A DNA stretch of 64,000 nt, taken from the NCBI GenBank assembly GCA_044449065.1, contig JBIOHP010000009.1, positions 80,142 through 144,141 on the forward strand. Direction: 5' to 3'. Below are positions 53,731 to 64,000 of this stretch, piece after piece. The stretch comes from JBIOHP01 sp044449065. GTDB taxonomy: Bacteria; Bacteroidota; Ignavibacteria; UBA10030; SZUA-254. The notes under the pieces were generated by a model. It saw only the letters and a program-made list of their open reading frames with translations, ran no database searches and had not been told where the DNA came from. Within the stretch, counting starts at the first letter, position 1; every line of letters starts with the position of its first letter. A program made the position numbers and the translations under genes.

Positions 53731-53937
53731 CCTTTTTTACCAAATTCGAAAATATCTTTCTCTCGCAAGCTAAATGAATGATTAATGGGAGGGATAAAAT
53801 CGGAAATGCCATTCGTTTTTTATTCGCTGCGCAATGTGCGCTTCATTGGATTGATCCCTGATTGTTTTTGATATTAGTAAAGAGTATTGTTACATTAATT
53901 GAGTTCTGAAACCTGCAAACCTGAAAGGAATGAAATA

Positions 53938-54582
53938 ATGAAATCAAGAGTGAATTTATTCGTGATAATTGTTTTTACAACAGTTGCAATTGGAATGTGT
54001 CTTTTCTCCGGTTGCACATCATCGCGGCTTGCCAATGAGTGGAGGGACCCGGCATTCGGCAGCCAGCCGCTCACGCACATGCTGATTATCGTGCCGAAAA
54101 AGAACCCGATATACAAACGCCTTTGGGAAGACGCCTTTGTGGCGGGATTAGCGGCTCAGGGCGTCGATGCTACGCCGTCGTATTCAATATTTGGAGATTC
54201 TATACCCGATCCCAGCCAGATCAGTTCGGTGGTGCAAGACAAGCATTTTGACGGGGTTCTCATGGTGAAAAGATTGCAGACGCAATACTCAACAATTGAT
54301 ATGCCGGGCGCCGTTACAAAGCAAGCGGTGGATAGGTATAATAAATGGACAAATAGCTATGAAACGATCTATAAAGAAGTGCAGCAGCCGGGGTATACCG
54401 ATACCTCGAAAATTGTGCGCCATGAAGTCGACGTCTATTCAACTGCGGGTGAAGGTGGACATATGATCTGGGCGGGTACCGGAGAAACCCTCGATCCGAG
54501 TTCGGGCGCCGCGGTCAAGGATGAAGTCACCAACCTCGTAATTCCGGAGCTTGCAAACCAGGGAATCATCCCGAAAAAATAA
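53938..54582 (+). CDS. Putative lipoprotein, DUF4136-like
   Basis: The start at 53938 (GAAAGGAATG ribosome site) is preferred over 53899. The 214-residue product has a lipoprotein signal with Cys26 in 'CLFSGCTSSR'. The body has an alternating 'LIIVPKKNPIYKRLWEDAF', 'HFDGVLMVKRLQ' and 'VRHEVDVYST' pattern resembling DUF4136-type lipoproteins. The C-terminal 'VTNLVIPELANQGIIPKK' is amphipathic. Probably outer-membrane anchored, with role unknown. Confidence 0.7.
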   Translation: MKSRVNLFVIIVFTTVAIGMCLFSGCTSSRLANEWRDPAFGSQPLTHMLIIVPKKNPIYKRLWEDAFVAGLAAQGVDATPSYSIFGDSIPDPSQISSVVQDKHFDGVLMVKRLQTQYSTIDMPGAVTKQAVDRYNKWTNSYETIYKEVQQPGYTDTSKIVRHEVDVYSTAGEGGHMIWAGTGETLDPSSGAAVKDEVTNLVIPELANQGIIPKK

Positions 54583-54640
54583 TTTACCGATTTATCCTGC
54601 GTAGAAAAATTTCCATTTCCATTTACAGGAGTTTTGCGTT

Positions 54641-54793
54641 ATGAATGAGCCGATACTGATTGTTGTTATCATTGTGGTGTTGTTTGTTCCAATAATCGGA
54701 TTCCGATTCCGGTATATCAAACGGGCAATTGAAGCGGTGGAATCAATTGCAGAAAGTTTGAAAAAGATTGCGGAAAACCAGGGGAAACATTAA
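54641..54793 (+). CDS. Small single-pass membrane protein (50 residues)
   Basis: ATG at 54641 follows ACAGGAG. The 50-residue product has one membrane helix (MNEPILIVVIIVVLFVPIIG) and then a basic/amphipathic tail (FRFRYIKRAIEAVESIAES...). A clean start, a ribosome site and the hydrophobic-then-amphipathic pattern support it, but no family is recognised. Confidence 0.55.
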   Translation: MNEPILIVVIIVVLFVPIIGFRFRYIKRAIEAVESIAESLKKIAENQGKH

Positions 54794-54956
54794 TCCAATG
54801 CCCGCCGATAGACGGAGCTTAATCACTCCCTCAATGCATTGAATTTTTATTTAAGGTGGTTTGGTTCCTCACGGAACCTAACAAAAGCGAAGGTTGTTTT
54901 TGACAGAAACCATATAATTCACAAATTCAACGTTTTAATCGTGAAAGGATGCTGTT

Positions 54957-55232
54957 ATGCCTAAGTACTTAATTGAACGCAATATTCCTGGCGCGAGCAA
55001 GCTCACCACTCAAGACCTTGAATGCATCTCAAAGAAATCGTGCGGCGTTCTTGATAACATGGGACCCAAAATTCAGTGGCTCCAGAGTTACGTCGCGGGG
55101 GATAAAATTTACTGCGTCTATACAGCTCCAAATGAGAAGATGGTTCGCGAACATGCCCAGCAGGGCGGGTTCCCCGCAAATGTCGTATCCGAAATCAAGA
55201 ACATCATCGACCCAACGTGGGGTGGAGCTTAA
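54957..55232 (+). CDS. DUF4242 (SCO4226-like, possible nickel-binding) protein
   Basis: A 91-residue protein matching DUF4242, a ferredoxin-like barrel family: 'MPKYLIERNIPGA', 'WLQSYVAGDKIYCVYTAPNEKMVREHAQQGGFPA', 'VSEIKNIIDP'. One relative (SCO4226) binds nickel. His and Cys residues are present here, but binding is unproven. It is translated from AAAGGA, with a terminator at 55330. Confidence 0.82.
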   Translation: MPKYLIERNIPGASKLTTQDLECISKKSCGVLDNMGPKIQWLQSYVAGDKIYCVYTAPNEKMVREHAQQGGFPANVVSEIKNIIDPTWGGA

Positions 55233-55835
55233 TGAAGCAACCCGGAAAGAGGATTGACAGATTCTCCTTTATATTGGGAAGGAAATTATTTTGCTGATAT
55301 AAATTGTATCGGCGTAATCGTAAAAACGGAAGAGGATTGGAAAATAATGTTCCAATCCTCTTTCTTTTTTCGTTGCTGTCAATCCTGAGCGAAGACGAAT
55401 AACGACATTTAACAATCATTTTTGATAATTCCATCTGGGTGAAAGTTCTCAATTTTATGTAGTTCAAGCCTGTCCATTCTCAAATTGTGGGTGAAATGGC
55501 TAATTTAATAACTTTTGACCCCAACGTTGTTGGCATATAAATTGAACTTAATATTTACCGATTCTCGTTGAGAACCCCCGGCTGCGTCAGCCAAAACCGA
55601 TTTTCATAGGTGTTTGTTATGAAAATAGATTCTTTATTATCCTTCGTTGCTTCATCCCAACCGATGTATCCACCTGCTATGCAATTCCATCATCACATAC
55701 AGGTGTACAGAAATTCAACGATTACAACGGCGGTTCCTTGGCGGGAAGAGTCATCAAGTTTTGTAAAGATTTCTTCCCCTTCTCTTCCGGTACAAAGATA
55801 TTCATCATCTACCAACAAAAAAAGGAATCAATCTC
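55233..55835. other. Intergenic region before the multihaem cytochrome
   Basis: No gene is supported. It contains the terminator at 55330 and a TTGGCATATAAATTGAA at 55530 that partly resembles a sigma-54 site but lacks the -12 GC. A short GGCTG..CAGCC hairpin lies at about 55581. Confidence 0.35.
55330..55370 (+). terminator. Rho-independent terminator after DUF4242 gene
   Basis: A 12-bp stem (55330-55341 with 55351-55362) and a 9-base loop are followed by TTCTTTTTT. Confidence 0.75.
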
Positions 55836-57572
55836 ATGAAAATTAAATTATTACATATTATTTCAATAAGTATTGTCTTGGTTTTCTTTAGTTCGATTGG
55901 CATTCATGCCCAATCGCTCCTTCCTTGCGATGCTTGCCATACACCCCAATTCAATCTACTGCAGACGAGCAAACATTCGATGACGCAGAATGATATTGCG
56001 TCTGAGCTCGCTGCTAACTGGGCCGGACAAACACCCGATTCGGTAATCAGCGGATCGTCTTCTGAAGACTGTGTAGCATGCCACTCTCCGCTCGCCGTCA
56101 CAGCGAACGGAGGAATGACCGAAACACAGGTCATGGGTCATTTCTTCACCACGACCGGCGGCATGTACACAGATTCAACGAAGTCCGCGGATTCAGCCAA
56201 TTGGCCCCATCTGTGGTGCACTACATGCCACGATGTTCCATCGCATCACCCATCGAAGTTGCCTTCGACGGCAATATTTAATTCTACCACTGCAGTATAT
56301 GATTCGCTGCAGACTGCATCCATGCTGTGCGGGAAATGTCACGGTACGCTCAGGTTTAGTGAAACCGATCATCGGATTTATGACGCATGGAAAATGAGCA
56401 AACACGGTCAACACGGACAACAGAAGGTCGCGGGTGAATTAGCCGTGAACTGGGCGGGAAATACTCCCAATGACGTCATCAACGGTCCGGACGCCGAGGA
56501 TTGCGTCGCCTGCCACGCGCCAACTGCCGTAAAATCGCATGGAGACACAACGGAAGTCATGGTGCTACAACATTTCTTCACAACAACCGGAGGGACGTTC
56601 ACAGCCCAAACGGGAGTTGCCGATTCATCTCATTGGCCCGAAGTTGCATGCAACACCTGTCACGATCCGCATAAACCGGACACGCTTTCCTATTACAATT
56701 CCTCAACAAGATCATATATGAGGATGAGCAGCGCAAACCAGCAATGCGGGCAGTGTCATGGAAACTTGCGGTTTCCCGGAACCGATCACCTTTCCTATAA
56801 TATAGAGTCGGGAACAGGCGGCATAGGCGTCCCGGATAAAATCACGATGGCTGGCGCCGAATGTATAAGTTGCCATATGCATAAGGGCGCGGCGGATGGA
56901 ACGAACTCGCTCATGTATAAAGGACATCGCTGGTCGGTGTATATCGATGAACCCGATGGCAGCACGTCAAACTCATGTGTATCGTGCCACGCTGGAATGA
57001 CCACGGATTCTGCAATGGCGGTGGTTGCAAACTGGCAGAGTGAATTTGCGACTCTCGACTCAATTGCTCAGGTAAAAGTTACCCTTGCTGATACATTTAT
57101 GGTCGGTGTGAATGATAGCGTAAAGAGCGCGTACCTCGCCGAGGCGCACCACAACCTGAAATTTGCTGAATCGGACGAGAGCGGCGGATTCCATAACCAT
57201 GCATATAGTATCTCCCTGCTTAACGATGCAATATCTAAATCAACGTCGGTGATTACTGGAATCAAGGAAAATTCTCCCGCCATACCGAAACGATTCATGC
57301 TGGCGCAGAGTTATCCTAATCCCTTCAACCCGACTGCGTCAATCGCATTCGAAGTGGCTGCGGAATCACGCATCCATATAACAATCTTTGACGAGCTGGG
57401 ACGCGAAATCACCTCGCTATTGGATATGATAAAAAGCCCCGGTTCGTACGTAGTGCCGTTCGACGCCTCCGGACTTTCAAGCGGAGTGTATTTCTACCGG
57501 CTCGAAGCAACCGGTACGGCAGATCAACGGCTGCTCTTCAGCCAGGTGAAGAAGATGGTTTTGCTGAGATAA
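55836..57572 (+). CDS. Secreted nine-haem c-type cytochrome with T9SS sorting domain
   Basis: A 578-residue protein with signal peptide (1-26, ...IGIHA-QS) and nine CxxCH motifs (first 'CDACH', then CVACH, CTTCH, CGKCH, CVACH, CNTCH, CGQCH, CISCH, CVSCH). Two internal copies of an about 130-residue block are visible ('ELAANWAGQTPDSVISG' and 'ELAVNWAGNTPNDVING', each ending in 'HFFTTTGG' and a TCHD). The C-terminus (about 488-578) is a T9SS sorting domain ('SYPNPFNPTASI'). The protein should therefore be delivered to the cell surface, where it could serve electron transfer outside the cell. The in-frame neighbouring partner genes are absent. Confidence 0.88.
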   Translation: MKIKLLHIISISIVLVFFSSIGIHAQSLLPCDACHTPQFNLLQTSKHSMTQNDIASELAANWAGQTPDSVISGSSSEDCVACHSPLAVTANGGMTETQVMGHFFTTTGGMYTDSTKSADSANWPHLWCTTCHDVPSHHPSKLPSTAIFNSTTAVYDSLQTASMLCGKCHGTLRFSETDHRIYDAWKMSKHGQHGQQKVAGELAVNWAGNTPNDVINGPDAEDCVACHAPTAVKSHGDTTEVMVLQHFFTTTGGTFTAQTGVADSSHWPEVACNTCHDPHKPDTLSYYNSSTRSYMRMSSANQQCGQCHGNLRFPGTDHLSYNIESGTGGIGVPDKITMAGAECISCHMHKGAADGTNSLMYKGHRWSVYIDEPDGSTSNSCVSCHAGMTTDSAMAVVANWQSEFATLDSIAQVKVTLADTFMVGVNDSVKSAYLAEAHHNLKFAESDESGGFHNHAYSISLLNDAISKSTSVITGIKENSPAIPKRFMLAQSYPNPFNPTASIAFEVAAESRIHITIFDELGREITSLLDMIKSPGSYVVPFDASGLSSGVYFYRLEATGTADQRLLFSQVKKMVLLR

Positions 57573-57915
57573 ATCGTTTTCAGTTTAGATTGAGTAAGGG
57601 AAGAGGATCGGAATGGTTTATTTCGGTCCTCTTTTTATTACCAGCCAACGAACCCTCTCCCAAATTATTTTCGAGTTAGGGTAAGCTCCATCCTCGCCCT
57701 CTCCCTGCCCGTCCGGTCAGGCGGGCCGGCTCGGGAGATGGTTGACATGCAGTATTGGTAAATGGAAGTCGTATCGGGGTGAGGGTCAAACGGCCGGAGG
57801 GTGAGAGCACCACGCTTGCATCTTCCTACCGTATTCCTTATTATAATCGTGAATAAAAAGAACACACAACAGTGAGTTATTATTTCATTAAACTGTTTTT
57901 GGAGAGTATATAGAA
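57573..57915. other. Intergenic region with terminator and a palindromic stretch
   Basis: The terminator at 57601 is listed separately. A GC-rich palindromic segment at about 57700-57740 (CCCGTCCGGTCAGGCGGGCC) looks like another repeat element. No gene. Confidence 0.45.
57601..57637 (+). terminator. Terminator after the multihaem cytochrome
   Basis: A 13-bp stem with two G-T pairs (57601-57613 with 57621-57633) and a 7-base loop run into TTTTT. Confidence 0.65.
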
Positions 57916-58299
57916 ATGCCCACCTGCGCTAAGTGTAATAATTGGGTATACTCCAATCAACTAAGCTGTCCTACTTGTGGTCATGTTTTTGGTTCTACAG
58001 CAAGCGATCAAGATAAAGGAACAGATAGTCAGATCGAAGGTGTTGTTTATCTCCTAAAAGCTGGAAAACATTATAAAATCGGTTAAACAGATTCTTTTGG
58101 AAGGAGATATAGAGAAATTAAGCTTCAATTACCTTTTGATACCGAGAATATACACCAAATCCGAACTAATAATATCAACAAACTCGAAGCTCATTGGCAT
58201 CGATATTTTCGAGACAAAAGAAAAAATGGTGAATGGTTTGAATTATCGGAAGTTGAATTAATGGAATTTACGTCAGTAAATGAAGTGTTATATAAATGA
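57916..58299 (+). pseudogene. Zinc-ribbon plus GIY-YIG (MUG113/T5orf172) protein, interrupted by a stop
   Basis: Reading through one TAA at 58084, this frame encodes 127 residues. An N-terminal zinc ribbon (C..C at 'TCAKCNN' and 'SCPTCGH') is followed by a GIY-YIG domain of the MUG113 type ('VVYLLKAGKHYKIG', then 'TDSFGRRYREIKLQLP', 'EAHWHRYFRDKRKNGEWFEL'). The stop falls right after 'YKIG', where the family usually has a Lys (AAA to TAA would do). The rest of the sequence is intact and unshifted, so the break is recent or the stop is a sequencing error. A programmed read-through is less likely. Confidence 0.75.
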
Positions 58300-58359
58300 A
58301 TATAGTTCTATATTCAGTTCAAGTAATCATAGATTGGGTTTCAAAAAATCAATTCAGAG

Positions 58360-59061
58360 TTGGAAGGTCTGAGTACGAATAAAAATTATCTAATCACAGA
58401 CGGTGATTGTCTAAGCTTTACTGATGAGAATCAATTCAACTATCTCATCTCAACTTTAGATATAACTGTTCCACCAAGAAATGAGGGTCGCAAGAGTTAT
58501 CATCGAGAACGGAACTGTTTGATTAGTTATCTTATAACTGCAGTGAAATTTTCACAAGTTAATTTCCCGTTTTCAGTTTGCAAATCAGAGAGTCCCGATT
58601 TTATAATTCATATCGACGCGGGTAAGACAATCGGTATTGAACATCGTGAAATTACCACTGAACCTTATCAACAATATTTAACAGAATCATTAAGACAGCC
58701 ATCGATTGAGCCTGTTTTTCTCGATAGGTTTAAACTTGGCGGCTCCCCAGAAAATGAGAATAATTCCGGTTGGGTTGGTAATGGCGTAGAACAAGAATGG
58801 GTAGAGCTTGCCCTTCGAGCAATATGTGATAAACAAGAATTGCTAAATAAGGATCATTATAAGCAACTCGATTCTTACGACCTGCTCCTCTATTCAAATA
58901 CCTATTTATCGAATGTGAAAAGAGAAATTGTAATGCCAATTTTATCTGATGTTTACACTGCTAAGTGTCGGGGACGTTTCTTCAAACGTCTCTTCAATTC
59001 TGTAACTATTATTTATGGTGATGAGGTATGGTTCCGCGCATTGAAGTTCTTAAATGAATAA
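58360..59061 (+). CDS. Orphan protein, possible restriction-endonuclease-like fold
   Basis: A 233-residue protein, AT-rich, family not recognised. The start is uncertain (TTG at 58360). An overlapping short frame from ATG 58297 ends near 58380, so a frameshift at the N-terminus cannot be ruled out. The segment 'ESPDFIIHIDAGKTIGIEHREIT' (about 77-99) has a P-D...E-x-R spacing reminiscent of PD-(D/E)xK nucleases, but with Arg instead of Lys. It sits between the broken GIY-YIG gene and the rRNA operon. Confidence 0.5.
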   Translation: MEGLSTNKNYLITDGDCLSFTDENQFNYLISTLDITVPPRNEGRKSYHRERNCLISYLITAVKFSQVNFPFSVCKSESPDFIIHIDAGKTIGIEHREITTEPYQQYLTESLRQPSIEPVFLDRFKLGGSPENENNSGWVGNGVEQEWVELALRAICDKQELLNKDHYKQLDSYDLLLYSNTYLSNVKREIVMPILSDVYTAKCRGRFFKRLFNSVTIIYGDEVWFRALKFLNE

Positions 59062-59323
59062 TGCCTTGTTCGTCCTTACCTGAGATCAAGAGAGGTGAGT
59101 ACAGCAGAAATTAACAGAAGTGAATTTCATTACAACAAACAATCCTCTTCCCCTCAATCCCCTCCAAAATCCCCACTTTTTCACATTCCTATTGCATCTT
59201 AAGGAAAAAATATCTATCTTATAATCCCTGCATTCTGGGCAGGGAATACCTCAAGTAATCGGTTGTACCTCTAAGTTTACCCCGGTTATTTCAAGAAAAA
59301 ATGAAATAAAAAGCATTATTTTC
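59062..59323. other. Non-coding stretch upstream of the rRNA promoter
   Basis: Pyrimidine-rich and AT-rich, with no gene. TTGCAT at about 59191 and TATAAT at about 59219 are 22 bases apart, too far for a normal promoter. Confidence 0.4.
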
Positions 59324-59352
59324 TTGACTCTTTTTGAAATTGTTCTTATATT
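59324..59352 (+). promoter_or_regulatory. rRNA operon promoter, sigma-70-like
   Basis: A -35 TTGACT (59324-59329), a 17-base spacer and a -10 TATATT (59347-59352) lie about 195 bases before 16S. The upstream tract is AT-rich, as expected for a strong rRNA promoter. Confidence 0.6.
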
Positions 59353-59373
59353 ATAAACCCCACACGAATGGGG

Positions 59374-59404
59374 ATTCCGGAGAGTTCCTCTCCGGGATTT
59401 TTTT
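59374..59404 (+). terminator. Terminator-like hairpin in the rRNA leader
   Basis: CCGGAGAG (59377-59384) pairs with CTCTCCGG (59388-59395), extended by ATT/GAT, and is followed directly by seven Ts. It lies between the promoter and 16S, immediately before the boxA-like site. Confidence 0.6.
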
Positions 59405-59410
59405 CCAAAG

Positions 59411-59423
59411 TGTTCTTTGAAAA
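59411..59423 (+). promoter_or_regulatory. boxA-like antitermination site in rRNA leader
   Basis: TGTTCTTTGAAAA resembles the boxA consensus TGCTCTTTAACA bound by the NusB-S10 complex. The same sequence recurs at 61617-61629 before 23S. Confidence 0.65.
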
Positions 59424-59546
59424 TAGTTGTGCACAGCTCTAAGTTAATACAAGAGCTTCAACACATTCGGTTAGACATTCGAAAGAATGTTTTGTACAAA
59501 CAGAATGAGAACAGAATCAAGTCTCGAAGTTGGAATTTTAAAAATT

Positions 59547-61092
<1,546 letters not shown>

Positions 61093-61212
61093 AGATTCCG
61101 TTGACGAAAGTCATCGGAACGCTTCGAGGAAGATTTCTTGCTCTCGTGTTAAATTATCTGTGCCAACTATTTTATTTTTTGTTCTTTTACATCACGTATG
61201 TAAATCCCACAA

Positions 61213-61286
<74 letters not shown>

Positions 61287-61409
61287 CTATTACGAAGTGC
61301 GCTTTCCATCGGTGATACAGGGCTGCAGTTCAGCCCGAAGAAAAAGCCGGGAAGTGTGTTTGAAAAGTTTTTCAATACCCAGCAATCGTTCTTTCACAAT
61401 TGATTTTTT

Positions 61410-61482
61410 GGGGCTGTAGCTCAGCTGGGAGAGCGCCTGGTTTGCAACCAGGAGGCCGAGGGTTCGATCCCCTTCAGCTCCA
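61410..61482 (+). tRNA. tRNA-Ala (anticodon TGC)
   Basis: A 73-base cloverleaf with acceptor GGGGCTG/CAGCTCC, D arm GCTC/GAGC, anticodon loop TTTGCAA and T arm AGGG-TTCGATC-CCCT. The usual spacer tRNA-Ala. No CCA is encoded. Confidence 0.95.
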
Positions 61483-61499
61483 CAGTCGGATTTATGTAA

Positions 61500-61571
61500 T
61501 GCGGTATTAAAGCGCATGGTGTGCATTCCGGAAATGCCGGGAATAAGGGTTCGATCCCCTTTCGCTTTGCA
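61500..61571 (+). pseudogene. Decayed tRNA-Ala-like copy in the rRNA spacer
   Basis: Right after tRNA-Ala, 61539-61562 repeats its T arm (AGGGTTCGATCCCCTT) and 61511-61525 resembles its anticodon arm (AGCGCATGGTGTGCA against AGCGCCTGGTTTGCA). Short acceptor-like pairing AAAGCG/CGCTTT remains. The D arm is gone and an insertion separates the arms, so it should not make a functional tRNA. Confidence 0.6.
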
Positions 61572-61616
61572 ATGTTGTAAAAACATGATCCCGTTTTCGG
61601 AAATAAAGAAACGGGA

Positions 61617-61629
61617 TGTTCTTTGAAAA
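61617..61629 (+). promoter_or_regulatory. boxA-like antitermination site before 23S
   Basis: TGTTCTTTGAAAA is identical to the leader boxA at 59411. It immediately follows a hairpin with arms ATCCCGTTT and AAACGGGAT (61588-61618). Confidence 0.6.
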
Positions 61630-61856
61630 TTTGGATGAGTCAGTTTTCTTCAGTGCAAGTAGTTGTTCCGCTATAACGGAACGAACAAACGTATTGAAGC
61701 GAACTACTAAAATCTCTAATTAAATGTTCTTTCCTAAAAATATGTAATTGATGCATTTTACACCCGTGTCTGCCAAATGGCGGACAAGAGTTCCCGCTTC
61801 GGCGGGGAGTCAAAGGCGGGTGACGTCAATCTGTGTGTATCAATAATGATTTTTTG

Positions 61857-64000
<2,144 letters not shown>

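Noticed and set aside
55530..55546. Sigma-54-like TTGGCA..TTGA
   Set aside because: The -12 GC is missing and there is no enhancer-binding protein nearby.
55610..55846. 78-codon frame before the multihaem cytochrome
   Set aside because: Low-complexity, Ser/Pro-rich product with no signal or domain. It overlaps the real gene start.
57700..57740. GC-rich palindrome as a possible origin or attachment site
   Set aside because: Only a short hairpin is present, with no flanking motif. It is better seen as a repeat or weak terminator.

Overview
The window looks like chromosomal DNA from a member of the Bacteroidota/Chlorobiota group, most like the Ignavibacteria-type lineages. The main evidence is four secreted proteins ending in a type IX secretion (T9SS) sorting domain with the 'YPNPFNP' signature, a ligand-binding-propeller sensor kinase of the type common in that group, and LPS-core genes. 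The rRNA operon (16S - tRNA-Ile - tRNA-Ala - 23S) gives an independent way to place the organism. No taxonomic search was possible.

Layout. 1-2897: a partner-switching module (phosphatase - anti-sigma-type kinase - STAS antagonist - second phosphatase). 3160-20786: tRNA-Arg, then a propeller sensor kinase with its response regulator, then three large T9SS-exported proteins and a small orphan domain that resembles a T9SS sorting domain. This stretch is bracketed by a 23-bp duplication of the tRNA-Arg 5' end, and next to the right-hand copy lies a truncated tyrosine recombinase. It reads as an old, immobilised integrative island. 20948-24950: small housekeeping-type genes (cupin, DmpA-type peptidase, HEAT repeat, methyltransferase, lipocalin-like). 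24980-29972: a tandem pair of membrane GT-C-like/TPR proteins. 30145-31932: oligoendopeptidase F. 31933-37003: tRNA-Glu, AT-rich accessory genes (a HEPN-like protein and a lipoprotein), a MOSC protein and many short palindromic repeats. 37004-39428: an ECF sigma factor, a membrane protein and a DUF4097-like protein in overlapping frames. 39721-43842: a second, unrelated tandem pair of membrane/TPR proteins. 44271-52856: transketolase, YdeI-like protein, reaction-centre-type cytochrome, heptosyltransferase and Kdo transferase, LarC and RDD protein. 53068-57572: a four-repeat Myb-like protein, a lipoprotein, two small proteins and a nine-haem cytochrome with a T9SS tail. 57916-59061: a GIY-YIG gene broken by a stop codon and an orphan possible nuclease. 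59324-64000: the rRNA operon, cut by the window edge inside 23S.

How the parts fit. Secretion and the cell surface are the recurrent theme: sensor kinase plus secreted repeat proteins, surface cytochrome, LPS-core enzymes and membrane glycosyltransferase-like proteins. The intergenic regions carry a family of about 140-bp miniature elements with terminal inverted repeats (35948, 39451, 48391, with decayed copies at 30003 and 36811), one of which appears nested inside another hairpin repeat. The strongest unusual signals are the tRNA-Arg island with its dead integrase, the stand-alone sorting-domain-like protein, the T9SS-tagged multihaem cytochrome, the interrupted GIY-YIG gene and a decayed tRNA-Ala copy in the rRNA spacer.
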